A DNA stretch of 64,000 nucleotides from Rugosimonospora sp040255525 (lineage in GTDB: Bacteria > Actinomycetota > Actinomycetes > Mycobacteriales > Micromonosporaceae). The stretch is from contig JBDZVD010000004.1 in assembly GCA_040255525.1 (NCBI GenBank), positions 62,001 through 126,000 of the forward strand, written 5' to 3'. Under the pieces are notes generated by a model that did no database searches, was not told the origin of the DNA, and was given only the letters and a program-made list of their open reading frames with translations. A program made the translations under genes and the position numbers. Of this stretch, positions 16,524-24,012 are shown one piece after another (position 1 is the first letter of the stretch; every line of letters starts with the position of its first letter).

Positions 16524-16913
16524 GTGACGTACACGGTCCTTCTCTACAGCGATGACCCGCAGGTCCGCGATCGGATGCGGCAGGCCATCGGCACCCGCCC
16601 GGCGGCCGACCTGTCAGTGGAGTTCGTCGACGCGGCCACCTATGTGGAATGCCTCACGCTCATCGACACGTACGAGATCGATCTGATCGTGCTCGATGGC
16701 GAGGCGACCCCGACCGGCGGCATCGGCATCGCCCGGCAGTTGCGGGACGAGCTGGACGACTGCCCGCCGATCGCCCTGGCCATCGCCCGCGCCGCCGACC
16801 GGTGGCTGGCCGCGTACGCGCAGGTGGACGCGACGCTCGCGCACCCGCTCGACCCGGTGACCACGGGTGCCACGGTGGCCGGCCTGCTGCGGGACCGCGC
16901 CTCAGCCCGGTAA
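16524..16913 (+). CDS. Atypical response-regulator receiver domain protein
   Basis: 129 residues, a stand-alone receiver-like fold. It has the acidic pair Asp10-Asp11 in LLYSDDPQVRDRM and the candidate phospho-acceptor Asp58 in DLIVLDGEATPTGGIG. The conserved lysine near the end of strand 5 is replaced: the region reads ATLAHPLDPVTTG with no lysine. It has no output domain. Similar small proteins next to trpD and ctaE are common in actinobacteria but uncharacterised as far as I know. It is divergent from ctaE (184 bp) and 30 bp upstream of trpD, probably co-transcribed. Confidence 0.7.
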   Translation: MTYTVLLYSDDPQVRDRMRQAIGTRPAADLSVEFVDAATYVECLTLIDTYEIDLIVLDGEATPTGGIGIARQLRDELDDCPPIALAIARAADRWLAAYAQVDATLAHPLDPVTTGATVAGLLRDRASAR

Positions 16914-16943
16914 CTCTCTCCTTCGCCGATACCGGAGGCCGAC

Positions 16944-18080
16944 ATGTCCGCGCAGCCTGGCCGCCCTGCCGCGGCACCCCCACCCCCGGCGCCCCAACCC
17001 CCGGCACCGTCGCCGGCCGGCGTGGGCGAACACAGCTGGCCCCGCCTGATCGGTGCGCTGGTGCGCGGGGCCGAACTGTCCAGCGGGGAGACCGCCTGGG
17101 CGATGGGCGAGATCATGTCGGGGTCGGCCACGCCGGTCCAGATCACCGCGTTCGCGATCGCGCTGCGGGCCAAGGGCGAGACGCCGGCCGAGCTGGCCGG
17201 CCTGGTCGAGGCGATGCTCGCGAACGCGACCCGGGTGCAACTGCCCGAGGCGGTACGGGCCGACGCGCTCGACGTGGTGGGCACCGGCGGCGACCGTGCC
17301 CACACGGTGAACATCTCCACCATGTCGGCGCTGGTCGCGGCCGGCGCCGGGGTACGGGTCGCGAAGCACGGCAACCGGGCGGCCACCTCCTCCTGCGGCG
17401 CGGCCGACCTGCTGGAGTACCTCGGCGTCCCGCTCGACCTGTCCGCGCCGGCGGTGGCCCGCTGCCTCGACGAGGTCGGCATCGGCTTCTGCTTCGCGGC
17501 GGCATTCCACCCCGGCATGCGGCACGCGTCGACCGCCCGGCGTGAGATGGGCACTCCGACCTTCTTCAACTTCCTCGGCCCGCTGACCAACCCGGCGCAG
17601 CCCCGGGCGGGCCTGGTCGGCTGCGCCGACCTGCGGATGGCTCCGGTGATGGCCGAAACCTTCGCCGCGCGGGGCAGCTCGGTGCTGCTGGTACGGGGCG
17701 AGGACGGGCTGGACGAGGTGACCACCACGGCGCCCACCCGGGTCTGGGTGATCAGTGGCGGCAGCGTCACCGAGACCGTGGTCGACGCGCTCGACCTGGG
17801 CATTCCGCGCTCGGTCGAGGGCGACCTGCGCGGCGCCGACGCGGCCTACAACGCGGAGGTGACCCGCAAGCTGCTGGCCGGTGCGACCGGACCGGTCCGC
17901 GACGCGGTGGTGGTCAACGCCGGGGCCGCCCTGGCCGCGCACGCCGGCCCGGGCGACGACCTGATCGCGGCGTGGCGTGCCGGCATCGCGCGGGCGAACG
18001 AGTCCATCGACTCCGGTGCGGCCGCCGCCGTGCTGGATCGCTGGGTGTCGTTCGCCCGGGCGCTGCGCGCCGCCGAGTGA
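16944..18080 (+). CDS. trpD: Anthranilate phosphoribosyltransferase
   Basis: 378 residues. Adds phosphoribosyl from PRPP to anthranilate, the second step of tryptophan synthesis. PRPP-binding GTGGD is in DVVGTGGDRAHTVNIST and the substrate region KHGNRAATSSCGAADLLE is intact; FHPGMRHASTARREMG and FNFLGPLTNP are further signatures. A proline- and alanine-rich stretch of about 25 residues precedes the enzyme domain. No other trp gene is adjacent; this isolated trpD beside ctaE/qcr is the mycobacterial Rv2192c arrangement. Confidence 0.95.
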   Translation: MSAQPGRPAAAPPPPAPQPPAPSPAGVGEHSWPRLIGALVRGAELSSGETAWAMGEIMSGSATPVQITAFAIALRAKGETPAELAGLVEAMLANATRVQLPEAVRADALDVVGTGGDRAHTVNISTMSALVAAGAGVRVAKHGNRAATSSCGAADLLEYLGVPLDLSAPAVARCLDEVGIGFCFAAAFHPGMRHASTARREMGTPTFFNFLGPLTNPAQPRAGLVGCADLRMAPVMAETFAARGSSVLLVRGEDGLDEVTTTAPTRVWVISGGSVTETVVDALDLGIPRSVEGDLRGADAAYNAEVTRKLLAGATGPVRDAVVVNAGAALAAHAGPGDDLIAAWRAGIARANESIDSGAAAAVLDRWVSFARALRAAE

Positions 18081-18137
18081 CGGGCGCTGCCCGGCCGGGT
18101 GACGGGCGCGGTCGCCGGGCCGCCGGGGCGGCCTCGG

Positions 18138-18266
18138 CTAGATTGCGACGGCCGGCGCGAGCGGATCGTCCGGATCCGGGTAGACGTGCAGCCCGATGGT
18201 GTCGCCGCCGCGATCCACGTGTTCCTGGCGATATCCGGCAACCGGAACGGCAGAATCGTCGATCAC
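18138..18266 (-). CDS. Candidate 42-residue acidic protein
   Basis: Between trpD and the S9 peptidase, the minus strand has a GTG-started frame giving VIDDSAVPVAGYRQEHVDRG and ending PDDPLAPAVAI. The composition is protein-like (balanced D, V, P, with H, Y and Q) unlike most shadow frames here, but no SD is evident and no family is recognised. It would be transcribed divergently from the S9 peptidase, with 48 bp between starts. Confidence 0.35.
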   Translation of the reverse strand: MIDDSAVPVAGYRQEHVDRGGDTIGLHVYPDPDDPLAPAVAI

Positions 18267-18314
18267 GCCACGAGGGTACTTGTCAGTATCCAGCGGCCCG
18301 GTAGCCTGCCGAAC

Positions 18315-20225
18315 GTGAAACCTGCTGACATTTCCCGAGTTCTCATCCCCGGGGTGCCCTCGCTGCGTCCCGACGGCCGGCAGACCGTCGTCGCGGTACG
18401 CCGCGCCGATCTTGAGGCGGACGACTACACCAGCCAGCTGTGGGTGGTCGACACCGACGGGTCGGGCAAACCGCGCCAGCTCACCCACGGCTGGCGCGAC
18501 GGCAGCCCGCGATGGTCACCGGACGGCGCGTGGATCGCGTTCACCCGGGTGGAACGGGCGACCGACGGCACGCTTGGCAAGCCGCAGATCTGGGTGCTGC
18601 CGACCGCCGGTGGCGAACCGCGCCGGCTGACCGACCACCCGCTGGGCGCCACCGACCCGGTGTGGAGCCCCGACTCGACCCGGCTGGCCTACCTGGCCCG
18701 GGTGCCGGAGGCCGGCCGGTACGGCTCCGCGGAGGGTGTCGGTCCGGAGAAGGAGGCGCCCCGCCGGATCACCCGGTTCCGGTACCGGCTGGACAACCTC
18801 GGCTTCCTCGACTCCCGGCCGCAGCACGTCTGGCTGGTCGATCTCGCCGGTACGGCGCAGCAGGTCACCCACGGCGACGCCGACCACGGTGACGTCGACT
18901 GGAGCCCGTCCGGCGACCTGCTCACGTTCAGCGCCGCGCGGCACGAGACGGCGGGCGACGATCTCCGGTCGGACATCTGGGTGTGTGCCCCGGACGGCTC
19001 CGGGCTGCGGGCGCTCACCACCGGCGAGCTCGCGACCGGCGAGCCCCGCTTCAGCACGGACGGCACCCTGATCTGCTTCATCGCCAGCGACACCGGCGAG
19101 AACGGCCGGCAGAGCGTGGCGAAGAACGCGTCGCTGTGGTCGGTCCCGGTGGCCGGCGGCGAGCCGGTACGCCTGACCGATGAGGAGCGCTACACCCAGA
19201 CCCGCGGCGTCCGGATGATCACCACGGCGGACGGTGTGTTGTTCCCCAACGAGAACCGCGGGGCGGGCGAACTGCTCCTGGTGCCGTACGGCGGGGGTGA
19301 GCCGCGGGTCGTGCTGGACGGGCGGCGGCAGGTCAACGGCGTGGACCGGGCCGGCGACGTCCTGGTCGCGGTGATCGCCGACGAGAACAGCTGGGGCGAG
19401 CTGGTGACCGGCTCGGGCACCGTGCTGACCGACTTCAGCGCGGACTTCCGCGCCACCGCCGGCGTCCGGCCACAGGTCGAGATCGAGGCGGTGGCTCCGG
19501 ACGGGTACCCGGTGCACGGCTGGGTGGTACGTCCGGACGGGCCCGGGCCGCACCCGGTACTACTGATGATCCACGGTGGCCCGTTCACCCAGTACGGCTG
19601 GGGGCTGTTCGACGAGGCGCAGGTGTACGCGAGCGCCGGGTACGCGGTGGTGATGGGCAACCCGCGCGGCTCCTCCGGGTACGGGCAGGCGCACGGGCGG
19701 GCCATCCTCGGCAACGTCGGTGAGGCGTCCGCGGCGGACCTGCTGGCTCTGCTGGACGCGGCGCTGGCCGACCCGTCGCTGGACCGGGAGCGGGTCGGTG
19801 TGCTGGGCGGCTCGCACGGCGGGTTCATGACCACCTGGCTCGCCGCGCACCACGGCGACCGGTTCAAGGCTGCCATCTCCGAGCGTGCGGTCAACGCGAT
19901 CGACAGCTTCACCGGCTCGTCCGACATCGGCTGGTTCTTCGCCGAGGACCTGTACGGCCCGGACCCGGAGCGCCAGCGGGCGCAGAGCCCGCTGACCTAC
20001 GCCGACCGGATCCAGATCCCGGTCCTGATCATCCACTCGGAGCAGGACTGGCGCTGCCCGATCGAGCAGGGACAGCGGCTGTTCGTGGCGCTGCGGCACC
20101 GCGGCGTGCCGGCCGAGTTCCTGCTGTTCCCCGGTGAGGGACACGAGATGTCGCGCGCGGGACTGCCCTCGCACCGGGTCGCCCGGTTCGACGCCGTGCT
20201 GGACTGGTGGTCGCGCCACCTGTGA
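18315..20225 (+). CDS. S9 family prolyl oligopeptidase / acylaminoacyl peptidase
   Basis: 636 residues. The first ~380 residues form a WD40/beta-propeller-like domain with repeated units such as SPRWSPDGAWIAFTR and DPVWSPDSTRLAYLA. The C-terminal ~250 residues are the alpha/beta-hydrolase peptidase domain: nucleophile serine in GVLGGSHGGFMTTW, acid in IIHSEQDWRCP and histidine in GEGHEMSR. There is no signal peptide, so it is a cytosolic exopeptidase acting on oligopeptides. GTG 18315 begins VKPADISRVLIPGVPSLRPD, a typical start; the frame is open to 18099 without homology. Confidence 0.9.
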   Translation: MKPADISRVLIPGVPSLRPDGRQTVVAVRRADLEADDYTSQLWVVDTDGSGKPRQLTHGWRDGSPRWSPDGAWIAFTRVERATDGTLGKPQIWVLPTAGGEPRRLTDHPLGATDPVWSPDSTRLAYLARVPEAGRYGSAEGVGPEKEAPRRITRFRYRLDNLGFLDSRPQHVWLVDLAGTAQQVTHGDADHGDVDWSPSGDLLTFSAARHETAGDDLRSDIWVCAPDGSGLRALTTGELATGEPRFSTDGTLICFIASDTGENGRQSVAKNASLWSVPVAGGEPVRLTDEERYTQTRGVRMITTADGVLFPNENRGAGELLLVPYGGGEPRVVLDGRRQVNGVDRAGDVLVAVIADENSWGELVTGSGTVLTDFSADFRATAGVRPQVEIEAVAPDGYPVHGWVVRPDGPGPHPVLLMIHGGPFTQYGWGLFDEAQVYASAGYAVVMGNPRGSSGYGQAHGRAILGNVGEASAADLLALLDAALADPSLDRERVGVLGGSHGGFMTTWLAAHHGDRFKAAISERAVNAIDSFTGSSDIGWFFAEDLYGPDPERQRAQSPLTYADRIQIPVLIIHSEQDWRCPIEQGQRLFVALRHRGVPAEFLLFPGEGHEMSRAGLPSHRVARFDAVLDWWSRHL

Positions 20226-20255
20226 CGGGTACGGTCCCCGCTCGCCGGGCGGCGG

Positions 20256-20327
20256 TCAGCGCCGGGTGGCGATGATCACCGACTCGGTGGGCGAGGCCGG
20301 CAACTCGACGGCCGAGTCAGTCGGCAT
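20256..20327 (-). other. Candidate 23-codon ORF overlapping the RAM gene end
   Basis: ATG 20325-20327 lies inside the last codons of the RAM-domain gene, out of frame, and reads MPTDSAVELPASPTESVIIA followed by TRR and stop. Codon choice is very GC-rich at third positions. No SD is present. It could be a coupled micro-ORF or the relic of a lost gene tail. Confidence 0.2.
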
Positions 20328-20604
20328 CGGTGAACCCGATAGCGAAAGCCTCTTCGAGGTCGTGGCGCGAGTACGCCTGGAACGCGATGTGCGTGTCCGT
20401 GCTGACCACGCCCGCGGTCTTCGAGATCCCGCCCGCGATCACCTCGGCGATCTGGTCGAACTCGCGGACTCGGACGATGGCGATGAGGTCGACGCCGCCG
20501 GCGACCGAGTAGACCTCGCTGACGCCGGGCAGGTTGGCCAGAGACTCGGCCACCTCGGGGATCGAGTCGGTGGCGCAGTCGATGAGGACGATCGCGGTGA
20601 TCAC
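20317..20604 (-). CDS. Stand-alone Lrp/AsnC ligand-binding (RAM) domain protein
   Basis: 95 residues. It covers only the effector-binding and oligomerisation domain of Lrp/AsnC regulators (ITAIVLIDCATDSIPEVAES, PGVSEVYSVAGGVDLIAIVR), with no helix-turn-helix. Such RAM-only proteins bind amino acids and may modulate full-length Lrp proteins or act alone. GTG 20604 overlaps the stop of the upstream nucleotidyltransferase (GTGA) and has AAGGAG seven bases upstream. It is last in a minus-strand run of RSH, NUDIX and nucleotidyltransferase genes. The ligand cannot be told. Confidence 0.88.
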   Translation of the reverse strand: MITAIVLIDCATDSIPEVAESLANLPGVSEVYSVAGGVDLIAIVRVREFDQIAEVIAGGISKTAGVVSTDTHIAFQAYSRHDLEEAFAIGFTDAD

Positions 20605-21443
20605 TCGGAGGCTCCTTCGTCGGGTGCTGCGGCTACCGTACCGTCCCGGCCGTACCGGATGGCCCCGGCGAGCCGCTCTTCGGGGCCGACGTAGCCGCCC
20701 GGCCAGACGACCGCGCGCTCCACCCGCCCGCGAACCACCGCCCCGGCACCGATGACGGCGCTGCGCACCTCCCCGGTGACGTCGGCGTCGGGCGCGACGA
20801 TCCGGCCGGTCGGCTCGGCGGCGTCCAGGTTGGCCGCGAGGTAGTCGCCGGGGGTACCGGTGTCCAGGTACCTGCCGCCGTACGGCACCACGGTCAGCTC
20901 GCCGGCCGCCTCCGCGTCGCGCCACAGCCGCTTCACCAGTTCGCCCGGCTCCGCGCCGAGGTGCCGTACCCGGTGCCAGGGCAGCAGCGAGTACCCGGCG
21001 AACCGGTGGCGGCCGAACTCGTACGGCGGTCCCGGCGTGCCGAGCAGCCGCACCCCGGTACCGTCCCAGCCGGCCAGGAGCGGGGCGAGATCGCCACCGG
21101 CCAGGTACGCGTCGGCGTTGCCGACCAGCACGCCCCGGCCGTCGATCCAGTCCCGCAGCGCGCCCACCCCGCCGGCGGTACCCAGTGGCCGCGGCCCCGC
21201 CTCGACGGACAGGTGTGCCCGGTCCCCGACGGCCGTGACCACCTGGTCGGCCAGGTACCAGGCATTGACCGCGACCCGGGACGGGCCGGTGAAGCCCAGC
21301 TCCGCCAGCCGGGCGAGAGCGCGGTCGAGCAGCGGGACGTTCCCGACCGGGCAGAGTGCCTTGGGGACCGTGCCGGTCAGCGGCCGCAGCCGCTGCCCCT
21401 CGCCGGCGGCGAGCACCACCGAGCAGATCTCAATCGCCACCAC
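20601..21443 (-). CDS. Sugar-1-phosphate nucleotidyltransferase
   Basis: 280 residues. NTP-transferase domain with the pyrophosphorylase signature SVVLAAGEGQRLRPLTG and PKALCPVGNVPLLDRAL, then GPRPLGTAGGVGALRDWI. The C-terminal ~55 residues (DADVTGEVRSAVIGAGAVVR) look like a short left-handed beta-helix. The family makes NDP-sugars (for example GDP-mannose or dTDP-glucose); the exact substrate cannot be told. GTG 21443 or 21440 overlaps the NUDIX gene end by 11-14 bases. Confidence 0.85.
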   Translation of the reverse strand: MVAIEICSVVLAAGEGQRLRPLTGTVPKALCPVGNVPLLDRALARLAELGFTGPSRVAVNAWYLADQVVTAVGDRAHLSVEAGPRPLGTAGGVGALRDWIDGRGVLVGNADAYLAGGDLAPLLAGWDGTGVRLLGTPGPPYEFGRHRFAGYSLLPWHRVRHLGAEPGELVKRLWRDAEAAGELTVVPYGGRYLDTGTPGDYLAANLDAAEPTGRIVAPDADVTGEVRSAVIGAGAVVRGRVERAVVWPGGYVGPEERLAGAIRYGRDGTVAAAPDEGASE

Positions 21444-21963
21444 GGACCTCGGGATACTCCGCGTACGGACCGATCCCGTAGTAGCCCAGCAGGCGGGCCG
21501 TCGGCGGGGTGAGCGGCGGCAGCGCGTCGATCCGGTGCCAGGCGGCCTCGTACACCTCGGCGCCGTCGACCGCGAAGGTGACGCTGGCCGGCACCCGGGC
21601 CTCGAACACCATGTCGACCCAGCGGCCGTTGGCGTGCACGACCGCGTTCGGCGACATCGGGACCAGATCGCTGGCGGACACCCGGATGCCGGACTCCTCG
21701 AACAGCTCCCGGGCCGCCCCGACGGCCGGCGGTTCACCGCGCTTGAGCAGCCCGGCCGGCAGCGACCAGCCGTGCCCGGGTGGCTGGCGCAGCAGCACGA
21801 GGCGGTCGGGTGCGTCCCGATCGGTGTCCCGGACCAGCACCACCCCGCCAACGATGTACTTCTGGCTGGCCAGCCGCACCAGCCGACGCCGCCAGCGGCT
21901 GGGCAGGCGGTAGAAGGTGCGGTAGAAGGCTCCCCGTACGCGCGCCACCTGTCGACTGGTCAC
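21430..21963 (-). CDS. NUDIX hydrolase
   Basis: 177 residues. The full Nudix box is present as GLLKRGEPPAVGAARELFEE followed by SGI, matching GX5EX7REUXEEXGU. The basic N-terminal ~35 residues (RTFYRLPSRWRRRLVRLASQ) are unusual and could be membrane- or RNA-associated. Substrate unknown: nucleoside diphosphate derivatives. GTG 21963 overlaps the stop of the PLDR-repeat ORF (GTGA), so that ORF would couple translation into it. Confidence 0.88.
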   Translation of the reverse strand: MTSRQVARVRGAFYRTFYRLPSRWRRRLVRLASQKYIVGGVVLVRDTDRDAPDRLVLLRQPPGHGWSLPAGLLKRGEPPAVGAARELFEESGIRVSASDLVPMSPNAVVHANGRWVDMVFEARVPASVTFAVDGAEVYEAAWHRIDALPPLTPPTARLLGYYGIGPYAEYPEVRGGD

Positions 21964-22112
21964 GCGGTCTGCTCCCTGTCGGTCGCGCGGCCGCCAGCGG
22001 CGCCGAGGGATTTCGGACCGCCAGCGGCGCTGGTCGGCGCGGCGCCGCGGTCAAGCGGTCCGGCGCTGGTCGACGCCGTGTCGCGGTCAAGCGGCCGCTC
22101 CCTATCACTCAT
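21960..22112 (-). CDS. Small PLDR-repeat ORF preceding the NUDIX gene
   Basis: 50 residues from ATG 22112: MSDRERPLDRDTASTSAGPL, then a second PLDR unit and SLGAAGGRATDREQTA. It has no fold of its own and no clear SD. It is built from the same repeat that forms the N-terminal leaders of the TusA-like protein and QcrC. Here it is out of frame with the following enzyme and ends in a GTGA overlap with the NUDIX start, so it looks like a leader that lost its frame, or a coupled upstream ORF. Whether it is translated is unknown. Confidence 0.45.
   Translation of the reverse strand: MSDRERPLDRDTASTSAGPLDRGAAPTSAAGGPKSLGAAGGRATDREQTA
21983..22099 (-). repeat. PLDR repeat, site 3
   Basis: Shares with site 1 a stretch of about 50 bp containing CGGCCGCTTGACCGCGACAC and GACCAGC.CCGGACCGCT (differing mainly C/T in CTCGAC/CTTGAC), and with site 2 the trailing block encoding SLGAAGGR. 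As at the other sites it follows a start codon by four to five codons. Confidence 0.85.
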
Positions 22113-22162
22113 GACCGCCAAGGCTAGTGGTCGTGGCGCGCGGCGCGAGGGGCGGTCGCGGG

Positions 22163-23971
22163 TCACCGGGGCGACTGGTCGACCGCCGCGATCATCCGCT
22201 CGACCGCGTCATCCGCGGACACGCGGTGGTCGGCGACCGCGACGAGCAGCGCCTCCAGGTCGGGGTAGCCGAGTTCCTCGACGAGCCCGAGCAGCGGGGC
22301 GTCATCGACGAGCCCCCGGTCGCACTTGCGCAGGGCGAGCCCGATCGCCGCCCGGCCGAGCTTCACCTTGTGCGCGATCGTGGACGGCTCCGCGCCGTCG
22401 GCGAACCACCGGTCGATCTGGAGCCGGGCCAGCGGGGTCTTGACGAACTGCAGCCACTCCCTCGACGGTCCGGAGGCCATCGGACCCTGGCTGATGATCT
22501 CCACCACGTCGCCCTCCACGAGCGGCGAGGACAGTGGGATCAGCCGGCCGCCGCGGCGCGCGCCGACACAGCCGTGGCCGAGCTCGGTGTCCAGCGTGTA
22601 CGCCAGGTCGACGGATGTGCTGCCGGCCGGAAGGAGGACACGCCGGCCGTCCGTCGTGAACACCAGGATCTGCGCCTCGGTGAGGTCGCAGCGCAGCGCG
22701 TCGAGGAAGCGCTCCGCGTCGTCGGCGACCACTTCCCAGTCCAGCACCCGGCGCAGCCAGTCCGGCGACTCCGCCTTGCCGCGCGCGGCGGAGCTGGTGG
22801 GGGAGTACCGGAACGAGGCGACGATGCCGTACTCCGCCTCGCGGTGCATCGGCTCGGTGCGGATGAGCACCTCAAGCGGCTGGTTCTCCGGTCCGAGCAC
22901 GGTGGTGTGCAGCGAGCGGTAGTGGTTGTTCTTCGGCGAGGCGATGAAGTCCTTGAACCGCCCCGGTACCGGCCGCCAGGTCGCGTGTACCGTGCCGAGC
23001 GCCGCGTAACAGTCGGTCTGTGGCCCGTCCACCACGATCACGATCCGCGGCAACTCCATCGGGACGGGCCGGCCGGACGCCTCGGTGTCCTTCCAGATCG
23101 AATAGTAGTGGCGGGGCCGCGCCGCGATCGCGGTCTTGATCTTCGCCCGGGTCAGCGCGGGCTGGATCGTGCCGATCACCTTGTTCAGGTACGGCAGCCA
23201 CTGTGGGCGGTTGCGGACGTGCTGGTCGATCGCGGCGTACGAGTCGGGGTCGAGGTTCAACAGGACGGTGTCCTCGAGTTCGCGCTTGAGCGCCTGGATG
23301 CCGAGCCGGTCGCACAGCGGTACCAGCACCTGGCGGGTGGCGCCGGCGATCCGTACCCGGGAGGCGGGCGACCGCGCGCCGAGCGTGCGCATGTTGTGCA
23401 GCCGGTCGGCCAGCTTGATCACCAGCACCCGCACGTCCTGCCCGGCCAGCACGAGCATCTTGCGGATGGTCTCCACCTCGGCTGTCTCGCCGAAGTAGAC
23501 CTTGTCGAACTTGGTCACGCCGTCGACCAGCAGCGCGACCTCCGGCCCGAAGTCCGCGCGCAGTTGAGGCAGGGTGTAGCTGGTGTCCTCGACGGTGTCG
23601 TGGAGCAGGGCGGCCACCAGCGTCGTGGTGTCCATGCCCAGAGAGGCCAGGATCTGCGCGACCGCCAGCGGGTGCGTGATGTAGGGCTCGCCGCTCTTGC
23701 GCATCTGGCCGCGGTGCATCCGCTCCGCGATCGCGTAGCTGCGGCGCAGCACCCCGACGTCGGCGTGCGGATGGATCTGCCGGTGGTCGCGCAGCAGCGT
23801 CACGACCGGATCGCCGGATTGGACCTGCCAGGGAAGCATCGAGCGGAGGCGGCTGCTGAACCATCCCTCCGACACGCCCGGTTCGCGCTGGGTAGGCGCC
23901 CCGCCCGCGACCGGTTGGCCCTTCGCGATGGGGGCGCCAGAAGGCGCGGGTGGACCGGCAGTGAGGTCCAC
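22163..23971 (-). CDS. Short RelA/SpoT homologue (HD hydrolase + synthetase-like + TGS)
   Basis: 602 residues, shorter than long RSH proteins (about 750-850). HD hydrolase motifs are intact: RKSGEPYITHP, LLHDTVEDT and KLADRLHNMRTL (about residues 75-240). The synthetase-like region (about 280-420) keeps RPRHYYSIWKDT, GRFKDFIASPKNNHYRSLHT and EVLIRTEPMHREAEYGI, but the strand carrying the first catalytic Asp (usually DLIAVR) reads MELPRIVIVVDGP. A TGS domain follows (QILVFTTDGRRVLLPAGSTS) and then a helical tail; the zinc-finger and ACT domains are missing. It probably hydrolyses (p)ppGpp; synthesis is doubtful. GTG 23971 has GGAGG six bases upstream. Confidence 0.88.
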   Translation of the reverse strand: MDLTAGPPAPSGAPIAKGQPVAGGAPTQREPGVSEGWFSSRLRSMLPWQVQSGDPVVTLLRDHRQIHPHADVGVLRRSYAIAERMHRGQMRKSGEPYITHPLAVAQILASLGMDTTTLVAALLHDTVEDTSYTLPQLRADFGPEVALLVDGVTKFDKVYFGETAEVETIRKMLVLAGQDVRVLVIKLADRLHNMRTLGARSPASRVRIAGATRQVLVPLCDRLGIQALKRELEDTVLLNLDPDSYAAIDQHVRNRPQWLPYLNKVIGTIQPALTRAKIKTAIAARPRHYYSIWKDTEASGRPVPMELPRIVIVVDGPQTDCYAALGTVHATWRPVPGRFKDFIASPKNNHYRSLHTTVLGPENQPLEVLIRTEPMHREAEYGIVASFRYSPTSSAARGKAESPDWLRRVLDWEVVADDAERFLDALRCDLTEAQILVFTTDGRRVLLPAGSTSVDLAYTLDTELGHGCVGARRGGRLIPLSSPLVEGDVVEIISQGPMASGPSREWLQFVKTPLARLQIDRWFADGAEPSTIAHKVKLGRAAIGLALRKCDRGLVDDAPLLGLVEELGYPDLEALLVAVADHRVSADDAVERMIAAVDQSPR

Positions 23972-24012
23972 TACTCACCTCCTCGCCGGATCCGGACGCG
24001 GTGTTGTGCTTC

